Shown: positions 1-9,300 of the stretch, piece by piece
Layout: each line of letters opens with the position of its first letter
Numbering within the stretch: position 1 is the first letter of the stretch
Assembly: GCA_031282225.1 (NCBI GenBank)
Contig: JAITEC010000158.1
Coordinates: forward strand, 1-17,630
Direction of reading: 5' to 3'
Length of the DNA: 17,630 bases
Source: Oscillospiraceae bacterium
GTDB lineage: Bacteria > Bacillota > Clostridia > Oscillospirales > Oscillospiraceae
Program-made: the position numbers and the translations under genes
The notes under the pieces: generated by a model
What the model saw: the letters and a program-made list of their open reading frames with translations, nothing else
What the model was told of the DNA's origin: nothing
Database searches by the model: none

Positions 1-98
1 ATAAACCTACCGTCGCGCGGCGCCCTGGAGTCCGCGACTACGATCCTGTAGTACGGTTTTTTATTTGCGCCCATCCTGCGCAGCCTGATTTTTACCAT
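1..98 (-). CDS. rpsP: 30S ribosomal protein S16, N-terminal part (runs off the window)
   Basis: The reverse strand from 98 encodes 32 complete codons beginning [20 protein letters not shown], the characteristic start of ribosomal protein S16, a small-subunit protein that binds 16S rRNA and helps assemble the 30S particle. A GGAGG ribosome-binding site lies at 110-114, 11 bases before the ATG. The gene follows ffh on the same strand after a 42-base A/T-rich gap, and ffh-rpsP is a common order in Bacillota, so the two are probably cotranscribed. The rest of the gene lies beyond position 1. Identification is by sequence pattern and context; both agree. Confidence 0.95.
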   Translation of the reverse strand, partial: MVKIRLRRMGANKKPYYRIVVADSRAPRDGRF

Positions 99-140
99 AA
101 TAAAACAAACCTCCGTAAAAAATAAATAATAAAATCTATG

Positions 141-1502
141 TTATCTTGGCTGCATTAAGCCTTTCATTAACCCCTTGTTTGACGACAACGACATTATGGA
201 CGACATCTTGCCCCGGGATAGTTGCCTGAACACGGACTGGACGGATTCGTACTGTTTGATAAGGCGGTTGACGTCCGTTACGCGGACGCCGCTTCCGGAG
301 GCAATGCGCCTTTTTCTGCTGCTGTTCAATACGGCGGGATTCGCGCGCTCGTGCGGAGTCATTGAAAGTATGACGGCCTCCGTGCGCGACATGGATCGCT
401 CGTCTATGGCGTCGGCGGATATCATCTTGGGGTCGGCGCCCGGCAGCATGCGCAAGATGTCGCTCGCGCCTCCCATGGACCGGAGCTGCTGGAGCTGCTC
501 GTAGTAGTCCGTCAGCGTGAATTTGTTCTTGAGGAGCCGCTGGGCTGTCTCTGCGGCGTTCTTTTCGTCCGCAGCGCGCTCGGCGCGCTCAATGAGCGTG
601 AGCATGTCGCCCATTCCCAATATTCGCGAGGCCATGCGCTCGGGGTGGAACACGTCTATCTGGTCGAGCTTTTCCCCCAGTCCGACGAATTTTATGGGCT
701 TGCCCGTGGCCGCGCGCACGGAGAGCGCGGCGCCGCCGCGGGCGTCGCCGTCGAGCTTTGTGAGCATCACCCCGTCTATGCCCAGAAGGGAGTTGAAAGC
801 CAGCGCGGCGTTGACGGCGTCCTGTCCTGTCATCGCGTCGAGCACGAGCAGTGTCTCGGAGGGCCGGGCGGCATCGCGGATATCCCGCAGCTCGTCCATC
901 AGTTCCTCGTCTATGTGGAGCCGCCCGGCGGTGTCGAGGAAGACCATGTCGTTGCCGTGCTTTACGGCGTGCGACACGGCGGCCCTGGCGATGTCGGCGG
1001 GGGGAGCCGTGCCCATTTGAAATACGGGGATGCCGAGTTTGTCCCCCACGGTCTGCAGCTGCTCTATGGCGGCGGGGCGGTATATGTCGCACGCCGCCAG
1101 CAGCGGGCGCTTGCCGTTGCGCCGGCGCATGAAATCGGCCAGCTTTGCCCCGTTTGTAGTCTTGCCAGCGCCTTGGAGACCCACGAGCATGACTACGCTC
1201 GGGGGAGTGGGGGAGACATTGAGCTTTGCGTCATCTCCGCCCATCAGCGCGCGCATCTCGTCGCTGACTATCTACACCACCATCTGGGCGGGCGTCAGGC
1301 TCTCAAGCACGTCCGCGCCCATGGCACGCGCGCTCACGGCGGCTATAAAATCTTTCGCCACTTTATAGCCCACGTCCGCCTCCAGCAGCGCCAGCCGGAC
1401 CTCGCGCATCGCTTCTTTAATATCGGACTCGTTTATGCGCCCCTTGCCGCGCAGTTTCTTGAATACCGCGCCGAGCTTTTCCGAAAGGCTCTCAAATGCC
1501 AC
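141..1502 (-). CDS. ffh: Signal recognition particle GTPase Ffh, interrupted by an in-frame TAG at codon 77
   Basis: Ffh is the protein half of the signal recognition particle: with SRP RNA it binds signal sequences on ribosomes and delivers them to FtsY at the membrane. The GTG at 1500-1502 is chosen as start because it gives [10 protein letters not shown], a standard Ffh beginning, with GAGG seven bases upstream. The N domain is followed by the G domain: P-loop GLQGAGKTT at about 108-116, DTAGRL at about 190, TKLDG at about 248. The methionine-containing M domain has [10 protein letters not shown] near the C-terminus. Total length is about 453 codons, normal for the family. A TAG at 1272-1274 breaks the frame exactly where relatives have lysine (pattern V-[VI]-K-I-V), one base from AAG. 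The frame is otherwise intact on both sides. Because Ffh is normally essential, a sequence error, a recent mutation or readthrough are all possible. Confidence 0.93.
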
Positions 1503-1534
1503 CGCGCCACCTCGCAATCAACTTAGTGACAGCC

Positions 1535-1563
1535 AGTCTACACTGCGGGGCGCGCTTTGTCAA
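1535..1563 (-). promoter_or_regulatory. Sigma-A promoter for ffh-rpsP
   Basis: On the minus strand a perfect -35 TTGACA (1558-1563) is followed after 17 bases by TAGACT (1535-1540). Transcription would begin about 25 bases before the GTG start of ffh, giving a short leader with its ribosome site. It sits back to back with the proS promoter; the two -35 boxes are 15 bases apart. Confidence 0.82.
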
Positions 1564-1578
1564 GTGGCTCGGCCGCGC

Positions 1579-1607
1579 TTGCAAAAACCCGGGGGGTGGG
1601 GTATACT
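1579..1607 (+). promoter_or_regulatory. Sigma-A promoter for proS-addB-addA
   Basis: TTGCAA (1579-1584) and TATACT (1602-1607) are separated by 17 bases. The predicted transcript starts near 1614, about 46 bases before the proS start codon. That leader is far too short for a T-box, so proS is not obviously controlled by uncharged tRNA. No other promoter is visible before addB or addA, so this one probably serves all three genes. Confidence 0.78.
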
Positions 1608-1659
1608 GGGAGGACAGGCCGCGAGGGCGGATTTTGGGCGATTTGGGAGGGTGTTTGTC

Positions 1660-3096
1660 GTGGCAAAGGACAAAAAGGTGGAGCGGATCACGGATATGGA
1701 CGCGGACTTCGCGCAGTGGTACACGGACGTCGTGACGCGCGCGGAACTCATAGACTACTCGGGCGTGAAGGGGTTCTACGTCCTGCGACCGTACGGATAC
1801 GCCATCTGGGAGAACATACAGGCGGAACTGGACCGCCGGTTCAAAGAGACGGGACACGAGAACGTGTCCATGCCGCTATTAATACCCGAGTCGCTGCTGC
1901 AAAAGGAGAAAGACCACGTGGAGGGCTTCGCGCCCGAGTGCGCGTGGGTCACATACGGCGGAGCCGAGGAGCTCGAGGAGCGCCTGTGCATACGCCCCAC
2001 GTCGGAGACGCTGTTTTGCGAGCACTGGGCGAGGACCGTGGAGTCCTGGCGCGACTTGCCAAAGCTATATAACCAGTGGTGCAGCGTGCTGCGCTGGGAG
2101 AAATCCACGCGCCCGTTCCTGCGCCACCGCGAATTCCTGTGGCAGGAGGGCCACACGCTCCACGCGACGGCCGAGGAGGCCATAGAGGAGACGGAGCGCA
2201 TGCTCGGGGTATACGCCGAGCTCTGCGAAAATTATCTGGCCATGCCCGTGACAAAGGGCCTAAAGACCGACAGGGAGAAGTTCGCCGGCGCCGAACGGAC
2301 ATACACGATAGAGTGTATGATGCACGACGGGAAAGCGCTCCAAAACGGCACGAGCCACTACTTCGGAGACGGTTTCGCACGCGCGTTTGGCATTACATTC
2401 TCAGACAAGAACAACACGCTGCAATACCCGCACGAGACATCGTGGGGTTACGCCACGCGCTCGATAGGCGGCGTGATCATGACGCACGGAGACAACAGCG
2501 GGCTGGTGCTTCCGCCGGGCGTGGCGCCGGTGCAGGCAGTCGTCGTCCCCGTGGCATCGCACAAGCCGGGCGTTTTGGAACGGGCGCGGGAACTCTGCGA
2601 GACATTGAAGCGCGCGGGGCTGCGCGCGAAGACAGACGAGTCGGACAACTCTCCCGGCTGGAAGTTCGCCGAACATGAGATGCGCGGCGTGCCCGTGCGG
2701 CTGGAACTCGGCCCGCGCGACATTGAGGGCGGAAAGTGCGTCGCCGTGCGCCGCGCGGACGGCGCAAAAATCGAAATACCGCTCGAAGGGGCGGCGGAGG
2801 GCGTCCGCGCGATACTAAAAGAGGCGCACGGCATTATGTTCGCGCGCGCGAAGGCGCGGCTCGACGAGAACACGCGAGTGGCTTCGAGCTTGGACGAGGT
2901 AAAGAGCATAATCGCCGAAAAGGGCGGTTTTATCGTGACGCCGTGGTGCGGTGACGAGGCGTGTGAGATCCGGATGAAGGAGGATGCCGGCGTGACAAGC
3001 CGCTGCATACCATTTGGGCAGGAGCGCGTGGGGGACGTGTGCCCCGCCTGCGGAAGGACGGCGGACAAGACAGTCGTCTGGGGCGTGGCGTACTGA
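1660..3096 (+). CDS. proS: Prolyl-tRNA synthetase, archaeal/eukaryote-type (ProS type 3)
   Basis: This cytoplasmic class II synthetase charges tRNA-Pro with proline. The chosen start is the GTG at 1660 ([14 protein letters not shown]), with GGAGG nine bases upstream; upstream codons in the same frame run through the promoter. The product is 478 residues, the length of the compact archaeal-type enzyme, not the roughly 570-residue bacterial type with an editing insert, and no such insert is seen. Visible features are the RPTSET segment at 112-117, class II motif 2 [16 protein letters not shown] at 141-156, and a motif 3 region ([18 protein letters not shown]) from about 258. A C-terminal zinc-type domain has Cys430, Cys435, Cys461 and Cys464, and the protein ends in the aromatic residue typical of this type. 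It is followed 20 bases later by addB, with no functional link apparent. Confidence 0.96.
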   Translation: MAKDKKVERITDMDADFAQWYTDVVTRAELIDYSGVKGFYVLRPYGYAIWENIQAELDRRFKETGHENVSMPLLIPESLLQKEKDHVEGFAPECAWVTYGGAEELEERLCIRPTSETLFCEHWARTVESWRDLPKLYNQWCSVLRWEKSTRPFLRHREFLWQEGHTLHATAEEAIEETERMLGVYAELCENYLAMPVTKGLKTDREKFAGAERTYTIECMMHDGKALQNGTSHYFGDGFARAFGITFSDKNNTLQYPHETSWGYATRSIGGVIMTHGDNSGLVLPPGVAPVQAVVVPVASHKPGVLERARELCETLKRAGLRAKTDESDNSPGWKFAEHEMRGVPVRLELGPRDIEGGKCVAVRRADGAKIEIPLEGAAEGVRAILKEAHGIMFARAKARLDENTRVASSLDEVKSIIAEKGGFIVTPWCGDEACEIRMKEDAGVTSRCIPFGQERVGDVCPACGRTADKTVVWGVAY

Positions 3097-3104
3097 AAGG
3101 GGAT

Positions 3105-3109
3105 GGAGG
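3105..3109 (+). promoter_or_regulatory. Ribosome-binding site that fixes a CTG start for addB
   Basis: A perfect GGAGG lies seven bases before the CTG at 3117-3119, the point where AddB similarity begins (L/M-TLILGRAGTGKT). The nearby ATG at 3113-3115 is out of frame and only three bases from the site. The nearest in-frame alternative I find is the GTG at 3039, inside proS and without a comparable site. Confidence 0.7.
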
Positions 3110-3116
3110 CAAATGC

Positions 3117-6100
3117 CTGACGCTCATACTCGGGCGCGCCGGGACCGGCAAGACGGCGCACATAATGAGCGAGATCCGCTCGCTCGGCGAGGGCGGCGAG
3201 AGGGGGTTGCGGCTGATTGTGCCGGACCAGTTTTCGCACGGCGCGGAGCGGCAGCTGTGCCAAGTGTGCGGCGACTCGCTGAGCCTTTACGGGGAGGTGG
3301 TGACGTTCACGGGGCTGTGTTCGCGCGTGTTTGCACAGGCGGGCTGCGCCGCCGAGACGTTTCTCGGGGAGGGCGCCGTGATCTTGGCGATGTGGCGTGC
3401 CCTGGAATCTGTGCGGGCGCGCCTTGTCGCCTACCGCAATTTGGGTGCGGGCGCGGACTTCGCGCGGGAACTGCTCGCCGCCGCCCGCGAGTTCAAGTGC
3501 GCGCGTATAACGCCCTCGGCGCTCGCAGAGGTGTCCGGGGCGGCTTCCGGCGCGTTGCGGGGCAAGCTTGCGGATCTGTCGCTGATAATGGGCGCTTACG
3601 AGGGCATAACGCGCGGCGAACGGGATCCGGCTGACAAACTGTCATTGCTGGCGGAACTAATACCGCAGTGCGGCGCCTTGGAGGGCGGGCGAGTGTACAT
3701 AGACGGGTTCAACGATTTCACGCAGCAGGAGATATCCGTCGTCCGCGCGCTGCTCGACAAGTGCGGGCGCGTCACCGTAGGGCTCACGTGCGGCGGACTG
3801 ACGGACGCCGAGGAGGTATTCGAGCTGCCGCGGTCGGCGGCGGACAGGCTCATGAGGGCGGCCCGCGACGCCGGCGCCCGCTGCGAGTCGGTGAGCTTGG
3901 GTATCCCGGCGCGCGACACGCGCGCGCCGGAGCTGCGGCACATGGACAGGTGGCTGTTCGCGCCACGCGCCATTCGGTTCGAGGGCACCTATCGCGGAGG
4001 AGTGAGGCTCCTGCGCGCGCCGGCGCCTTACGCCGAGTGCGAGGAGGCGGCGGCGCACGCGCTGCGGCTCGCGCGCCGGGGATACCGCTGGCGCGACATC
4101 GCCGTCGCGGCGCGCGACGCCGCCGGCTATATACCGCTGTGCGAGAGCGTGTTCGGGCGGTACGGCATACCAGTATTCACGGGCGGCAGGGAGGACATAC
4201 TCCAAAAGCCGCCCATGGCGCTCGTTATTGCGGCGCTGGAGACCGTCACGGGGGGCTGGGAGTATTCAAGCATGTTCCGGTACCTCAAGACGGGGCTCAC
4301 GGATATTACGGCGGAAGAGTGCTGCCTGCTGGAGAATTATGTATTAAAATGGAACATAAGGGGCGGGCGAGGCATATGGACGCGCGCCGCCCCGTGGACA
4401 ATGCCCGCCGAGGGCAGCGGGCGGGCGCGGGACGGGGACGGCGGCGCGACGGCACGCATAGACGACATACGCGCGCGCGCGGCGGCGCCGCTGGACGCGC
4501 TGCGGGCAGCCGTGGACGGTGAGACGGAATGCGGCGCGAAACTGGCTGGACTGCTCGCGTTCCTCGAGCGCATAGGGCTGCCGGAGCGGCTGACGGAAAA
4601 GGCGGCCGAATTCACGAGACGAGGGGATATGCGCGCGGCCTCCGAGTACGCACGGCTTTGGGATATACTCGGCGAGGTGTGCGGGCAGTTTGGGCGCATG
4701 CTGGGGGGCACCCGAGCCGACGGGGCTGAGTTCATGCGGCTGTTCACGCTCGCCGTATCGTGTTATGATGTCTCTGTGATACCCGTGTCGCTCGACAGGG
4801 TCGTGCTGGGAGACATGGCAAAGGGCAGGCACAGGGATGTGAAGTGCCTCATCGTGCTCGGCGCATCCGAATCGGGCCTGCCGCACGTGCCGGACGGCGG
4901 AGGCGTACTGACGGACGCCGAGCGGATCGAGATGGCTATCCTGGGAGCGGACTCGGGCGGCACCGCCTCCGAGCGGTACGCGCGGGAGATAAACATGATA
5001 TACTCGTCGCTCGCAATGCCTGCGCGCGAGCTCTTTGTCACATATTCGGCGGACGGCGGGAGCGGTCCGTCGCCAGTAATGACGAGGCTCTCGGAGATGT
5101 TCGGGGTGCCAATAGAGGAGTCGCGGGCGCCCGAGAGACTCTCTGAGGCACCTGTTCCCTGTTCCGAACTCGCGGCCATGGCGGACGGGTTCCCGCACAG
5201 CGCCGTCGCGGCGGCGGCGAGGGAGTATTTTTGTCGCGGGCGCGAACGCGGCGTGGCAGCGAGCGACGAGCGGCTGACGCGCGAGCGGGCGGCGGCGCTG
5301 TACGGGAGCGAGCCCGACCTGTCGGCCTCGCGCGCGAACAGGTTCAACTCGTGCAAGTTCGCGTTTTTCATGGAACACGGGCTGCGCGCGCGCGCGCGTG
5401 GACGGGCGGAGCTGGACGCGCCGGCCTCTGGTACATTTATGCACTACATACTGGAAAAAACGGCGAGCGAGATAGCGGGGACGGTCGGATTTGGGCAAGT
5501 GACGGCGCGGGAATGCGCCATTCTAGCCGCCAGGCACGCCGACGAATACGCGCGGCGCGAGCTGGGAGGGTTTGACGACAGGTCCGGCAGGTTCCGCTTT
5601 ATGTATAAGAGACTGGCTGCCGACGCCGCGCGGATAGTGGCGGATACGGCGGGCGAGATGGGCCGATCGGAGTTCAAGCCGTGCGAATTCGAGTACAAGT
5701 TCTCCGATCATGTGCAAAAAGATGGCGCGAGTTTCCGGCTGACGGGGCTTGTGGACAGGATAGACGAGTGGGACAGCGGCGGCGCGAGGTATGTGCGCGT
5801 TATAGACTACAAGACCGGAAAGATGTCGCTTGACCTCACGGAAGTGTACTATGGCGTAAACGCGCAGATGCTCATATACCTCTCCGCTCTGCGAAGGCGC
5901 GGAGGGCGCGCGGAGGGCGCGGTACCGGCGGGCATACTGTATGTGCCGGCGCGCGACACGGTGCTCCCGGCCGCGCGGAACATAACTGACGCGCAACTCG
6001 CGAAGCTGCGGGAGCGAGAGCTGCGGCGCTCCGGGATACTGCTCCATGACGCGCACGTGCTCGACGCGATGGAGACAGGCGGTGAGAACATATACCTGCC

Positions 6101-6386
6101 CGTGTGCCGGGACGCAGACGGCGCGTACAGCGGGGACGCGCTGGTATCGCCGCGCCGCTTTGAGCGGTTGCTGGAGTACGCTGACGACATTTTGGCCGGC
6201 GTCGCCTCGCGCGTGGCAGACGGGGAGGTGGCGCCGGATCCGTACACGGCGGACGGCCGCAGCGGACCATGCGATTACTGTGATTACCGCTCGGCGTGCC
6301 GTTTCGGGGAATCGGGCGGCGAGATGAGGCTCTTGCGGAAACTGGCGCCCGCAGAGTTTTGGGCGCTGCTGGAGGCGGGGGCATGA
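3117..6386 (+). CDS. addB: AddB subunit of the AddAB helicase-nuclease
   Basis: AddB is one half of the AddAB (RexAB) helicase-nuclease, the Bacillota counterpart of RecBCD. The complex resects double-strand breaks up to a Chi site and prepares 3' ends for RecA. From the proposed CTG start the protein has about 1089 residues, slightly short of the B. subtilis protein (1166). The N-terminus carries a P-loop, GRAGTGKT, at residues 6-13. The C-terminal nuclease domain shows VIDYKTGK with Asp897. Its iron-sulfur cysteines are Cys746, then Cys1052, Cys1055 and Cys1061 (C-x2-C-x5-C), the family arrangement that staples the nuclease domain. All catalytic and cluster residues I looked for are present, so an active subunit is expected. 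The stop overlaps the addA start (ATGA), indicating translational coupling. The only oddity is the start codon. Confidence 0.95.
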   Translation: MTLILGRAGTGKTAHIMSEIRSLGEGGERGLRLIVPDQFSHGAERQLCQVCGDSLSLYGEVVTFTGLCSRVFAQAGCAAETFLGEGAVILAMWRALESVRARLVAYRNLGAGADFARELLAAAREFKCARITPSALAEVSGAASGALRGKLADLSLIMGAYEGITRGERDPADKLSLLAELIPQCGALEGGRVYIDGFNDFTQQEISVVRALLDKCGRVTVGLTCGGLTDAEEVFELPRSAADRLMRAARDAGARCESVSLGIPARDTRAPELRHMDRWLFAPRAIRFEGTYRGGVRLLRAPAPYAECEEAAAHALRLARRGYRWRDIAVAARDAAGYIPLCESVFGRYGIPVFTGGREDILQKPPMALVIAALETVTGGWEYSSMFRYLKTGLTDITAEECCLLENYVLKWNIRGGRGIWTRAAPWTMPAEGSGRARDGDGGATARIDDIRARAAAPLDALRAAVDGETECGAKLAGLLAFLERIGLPERLTEKAAEFTRRGDMRAASEYARLWDILGEVCGQFGRMLGGTRADGAEFMRLFTLAVSCYDVSVIPVSLDRVVLGDMAKGRHRDVKCLIVLGASESGLPHVPDGGGVLTDAERIEMAILGADSGGTASERYAREINMIYSSLAMPARELFVTYSADGGSGPSPVMTRLSEMFGVPIEESRAPERLSEAPVPCSELAAMADGFPHSAVAAAAREYFCRGRERGVAASDERLTRERAAALYGSEPDLSASRANRFNSCKFAFFMEHGLRARARGRAELDAPASGTFMHYILEKTASEIAGTVGFGQVTARECAILAARHADEYARRELGGFDDRSGRFRFMYKRLAADAARIVADTAGEMGRSEFKPCEFEYKFSDHVQKDGASFRLTGLVDRIDEWDSGGARYVRVIDYKTGKMSLDLTEVYYGVNAQMLIYLSALRRRGGRAEGAVPAGILYVPARDTVLPAARNITDAQLAKLRERELRRSGILLHDAHVLDAMETGGENIYLPVCRDADGAYSGDALVSPRRFERLLEYADDILAGVASRVADGEVAPDPYTADGRSGPCDYCDYRSACRFGESGGEMRLLRKLAPAEFWALLEAGA

Positions 6387-9300
6387 TCCCGGGCGCGTTC
6401 GCGCCGACTGGCGAACAGGAGCTCGCCGTAAAATACCGGGGCGGCGCGCTGCTCGTCTCGGCGGCGGCGGGATCGGGGAAGACCAGGGTCCTCGCGGAGC
6501 GGTTGGTCGGGTACATAACGGACCCGGACAGGGACTATAATATAGACGAATTCCTCGTAATAACGTACACGCGCGCGGCGGCGGACGAATTGCGCGGCAG
6601 GATACGCGCGGAGATATCGGCGAGGCTATCCGCCTCGCCGGACGATGTGAACCTGCGGCGGCAGTACGCGCTGTGCCACAACGCGCAAATAGGCACGATA
6701 CACGGCTTTTGCGCGCAGTTGCTGCGGCAAAACGCGCACGCGCTCGGCATCCCGTCCAATTTCCGCGTCGCCGACGAGGCGGAGTGCGCACTGCTCAGGG
6801 AGCGCGCGTTGGACGACGTCATAGACGGGCGATGCGCCGCCGCGCTCGCCTCAGACGGGCGCGGCGGCGGTTTTGAGCAGCTCGCGGATATGTTTTTTAC
6901 GCCGCGCGGCGACAGGAGGCTCCGTGATGCCGTGCTCGACATATACGGCAAACTGCTGTGCCACCCGCATCCGGACATGTGGATGGCACAGCAGCTGGAC
7001 AATGCCGGCGCCATATATGGGCCGGGCGACGATGCCGCGCGTACGGTATGGGGAAAGGTGATAATCGCGGCCGCCGGACGCGCCGCGTCGCACTGGCTCG
7101 CCCGAATGCGCGCGCTGCACGGCGAGATGGGCGCGCACCCCGTTTTTATGAAGGCCTACGGGCGCAGCGTGGAGGTGTCCATCGCCGGAATACAGGATTT
7201 TTTAGAAGCGCTCGGAGAGGGGTGGGACGCGGCGCGCGCGCGGGCCGGCGTTGAATTCCCTCCGGCCCGCGTCTCGGGTTACGAAGAATTAAAGGATATC
7301 CGCACCGCGTGCTCCAAGGGCATGAAAAAAGTGGCGGCGATGTTCGAGTACGGGTCGCGAGAGCTGCTGCGCGATATAGAGGGCATAGGACCCGCCGTAT
7401 CTGAACTGCTGAGTCTTGCCGACGACTTTGGCCGAGCGTATGAGGCGCTCCGGCGCGCGCGCGGGATAGTGGATTTCGCGGACCTTGAGCACCTCGCGCT
7501 CGCGCTGCTGGAGGACGCTGCGACCGGCGAGCCAGCAGCGGCGTCAATAGCGGCGAGGGCTCGCTTCGAGGAGATACTCATAGACGAGTATCAAGACATA
7601 AACGCCGTGCAGGAACTCATTTTCGGCGCGCTCTCGCGCGGGGGCGGCAACATATTCATGGTGGGGGACGCGCGACAGTCGATATACGGGTTTAGGCAGG
7701 CGAGCCCCGCAATATTCCTGAAAAAGTACGGACAGTATGCCGACGCATCGCCGTCGGACGCGGCGCGCGGCACCGTCCGGGGCGGGAGACGCGCGCGGCT
7801 CACGGGCAACTTCCGTTCCAGAGCGGGCATATTGGAGGCGGTTAATTATATATTCGAGAACATAATGTCAGTTGAGTTCGGCGGGATGGAGTACACAAGG
7901 GGGGAGTTCCTGAGCGCGTGCCGGAGTTCCACCGGCGGCGCTGCGCAGCCGCCGGTGGAGCTGGATGTGCTTGATTTGAGCGAGCGCGAGGATGGGGAAG
8001 CCGAGCACGTGGCACTGAGGATCGAAGAGCTGCTGCGCGCGGAGCCGTTCATCCCGGACGGGCGGGGGGGCCTGCGCGCCGCCCGCCCGTCCGATTTCGC
8101 CATACTGCTCAGAAGCGTAAGAAACAAGGCGGCGCGCTATTACGGCGCGCTGATGCGGCGCGGCTTGCCGGCTGCCATGCCGGCAAGCGACGGATTTTTC
8201 GAGGCGCCGGAGATAATGGCGGCGATGGCGCTGCTCGGCGTAATAGACAACCCGATGCAGGACATTCCGCTTATATCCGTACTGCGCGGGCCCATATACG
8301 GTTTTACTGCGGACGGGCTTGCCGATATACGCCTGGCGCTTCCAGGCGCGGATTTCTATGCGGCGCTGCGCGAAGCCGCGCGGTCGGACGCGAAGTGCCG
8401 CGAGTTCGTGCTGGAACTCGATGCGCTCCGAGAGGCCGCGCCGGACATGTCCGCCGACAGATTTATATTCCACGTATACGGCGTGACGGGTCTCCTGGGA
8501 AAGGTCTCGCCCGATAGCTCCGGGCGAGAGCGGCTCATGCGGTTGGCGGAGTACGCGCGCCAATACGAGGCGAGAGGGCACAGGGGGCTCTTCGGGTTCG
8601 TCTCATATATGCGGCGCCTGGCCGAGAGCGGCAGGGAGCCGGGCGAGAGCGGGGAGGAGGCGTCCGGAGACGCGGTGCGCATTATGAGCGTGCACAAGTC
8701 CAAGGGACTGGAGTTCCCCGTGGCAATACTCGCGGACACCGCGAAGAGGCTAAACGCGGAGGACATGAAGGCGCCCGCGTTGGTTCACGCCGAGCTGGGC
8801 GTGGGCATAAAGATGCGCGACATGGAAAGGCGCATTGAATACCAGACGCTGCCGCGCGCCGCTGCGGCGCGCGCACTGACGGACGAGGCGCGCTCGGAGG
8901 AACTGCGTGTGCTGTATGTCGCGCTGACGCGGGCGCGCGAAAAGCTGATAATCGTGTGCTCGCTCAAAAATGCCGGGCGGACGCTGCGCAAATTGAGTCA
9001 GGACGCGGCGCGCCCCGTGCCGGCGCAGACGCTCATAGACGCGTCGTCCATGGCGGAATGGATACTGCTCGCGGCGCTCACGCGACCGGAATCGGAGCGC
9101 CTCACGGACTGCGGCGAGGATGCCCCGGCGCCCGCAGCCGGGCAGTGGGACATGCGGCGTTACGGGAGCGCGACCCCGCCTCCGGACAGGCCCGCGGCGC
9201 CGCAGGGTGCGGCCGCGCCGGCTCCGGGCGGATCCGCAGCGCCGGTGCCCGCAAGCGCCGCGGATGTAGCGGAACTGGGGCGACGCCTTGAATTTGTATA

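Noticed and set aside
1272..1274. Reassignment of TAG as a sense codon to explain the break in ffh
   Set aside because: Several intact genes in the window end in TAG at the expected length.
645..1526. Long open frame on the plus strand across ffh (about 290 codons)
   Set aside because: It is antisense to an unmistakable ffh, has no recognisable protein pattern, and arises from high G+C content.
1608..1659. T-box riboswitch before proS
   Set aside because: The leader from the predicted start is only about 46 bases, with no T-box conserved segment.
4344..5498. Long minus-strand open frame inside addB (384 codons)
   Set aside because: It has low-complexity Arg/Ala/Pro composition typical of shadow frames opposite a G+C-rich gene; addB explains the region.
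5523..6791. Long minus-strand open frame across the addB-addA junction (422 codons)
   Set aside because: It is opposite the two coupled, conserved genes, with no ribosome site or family motif.
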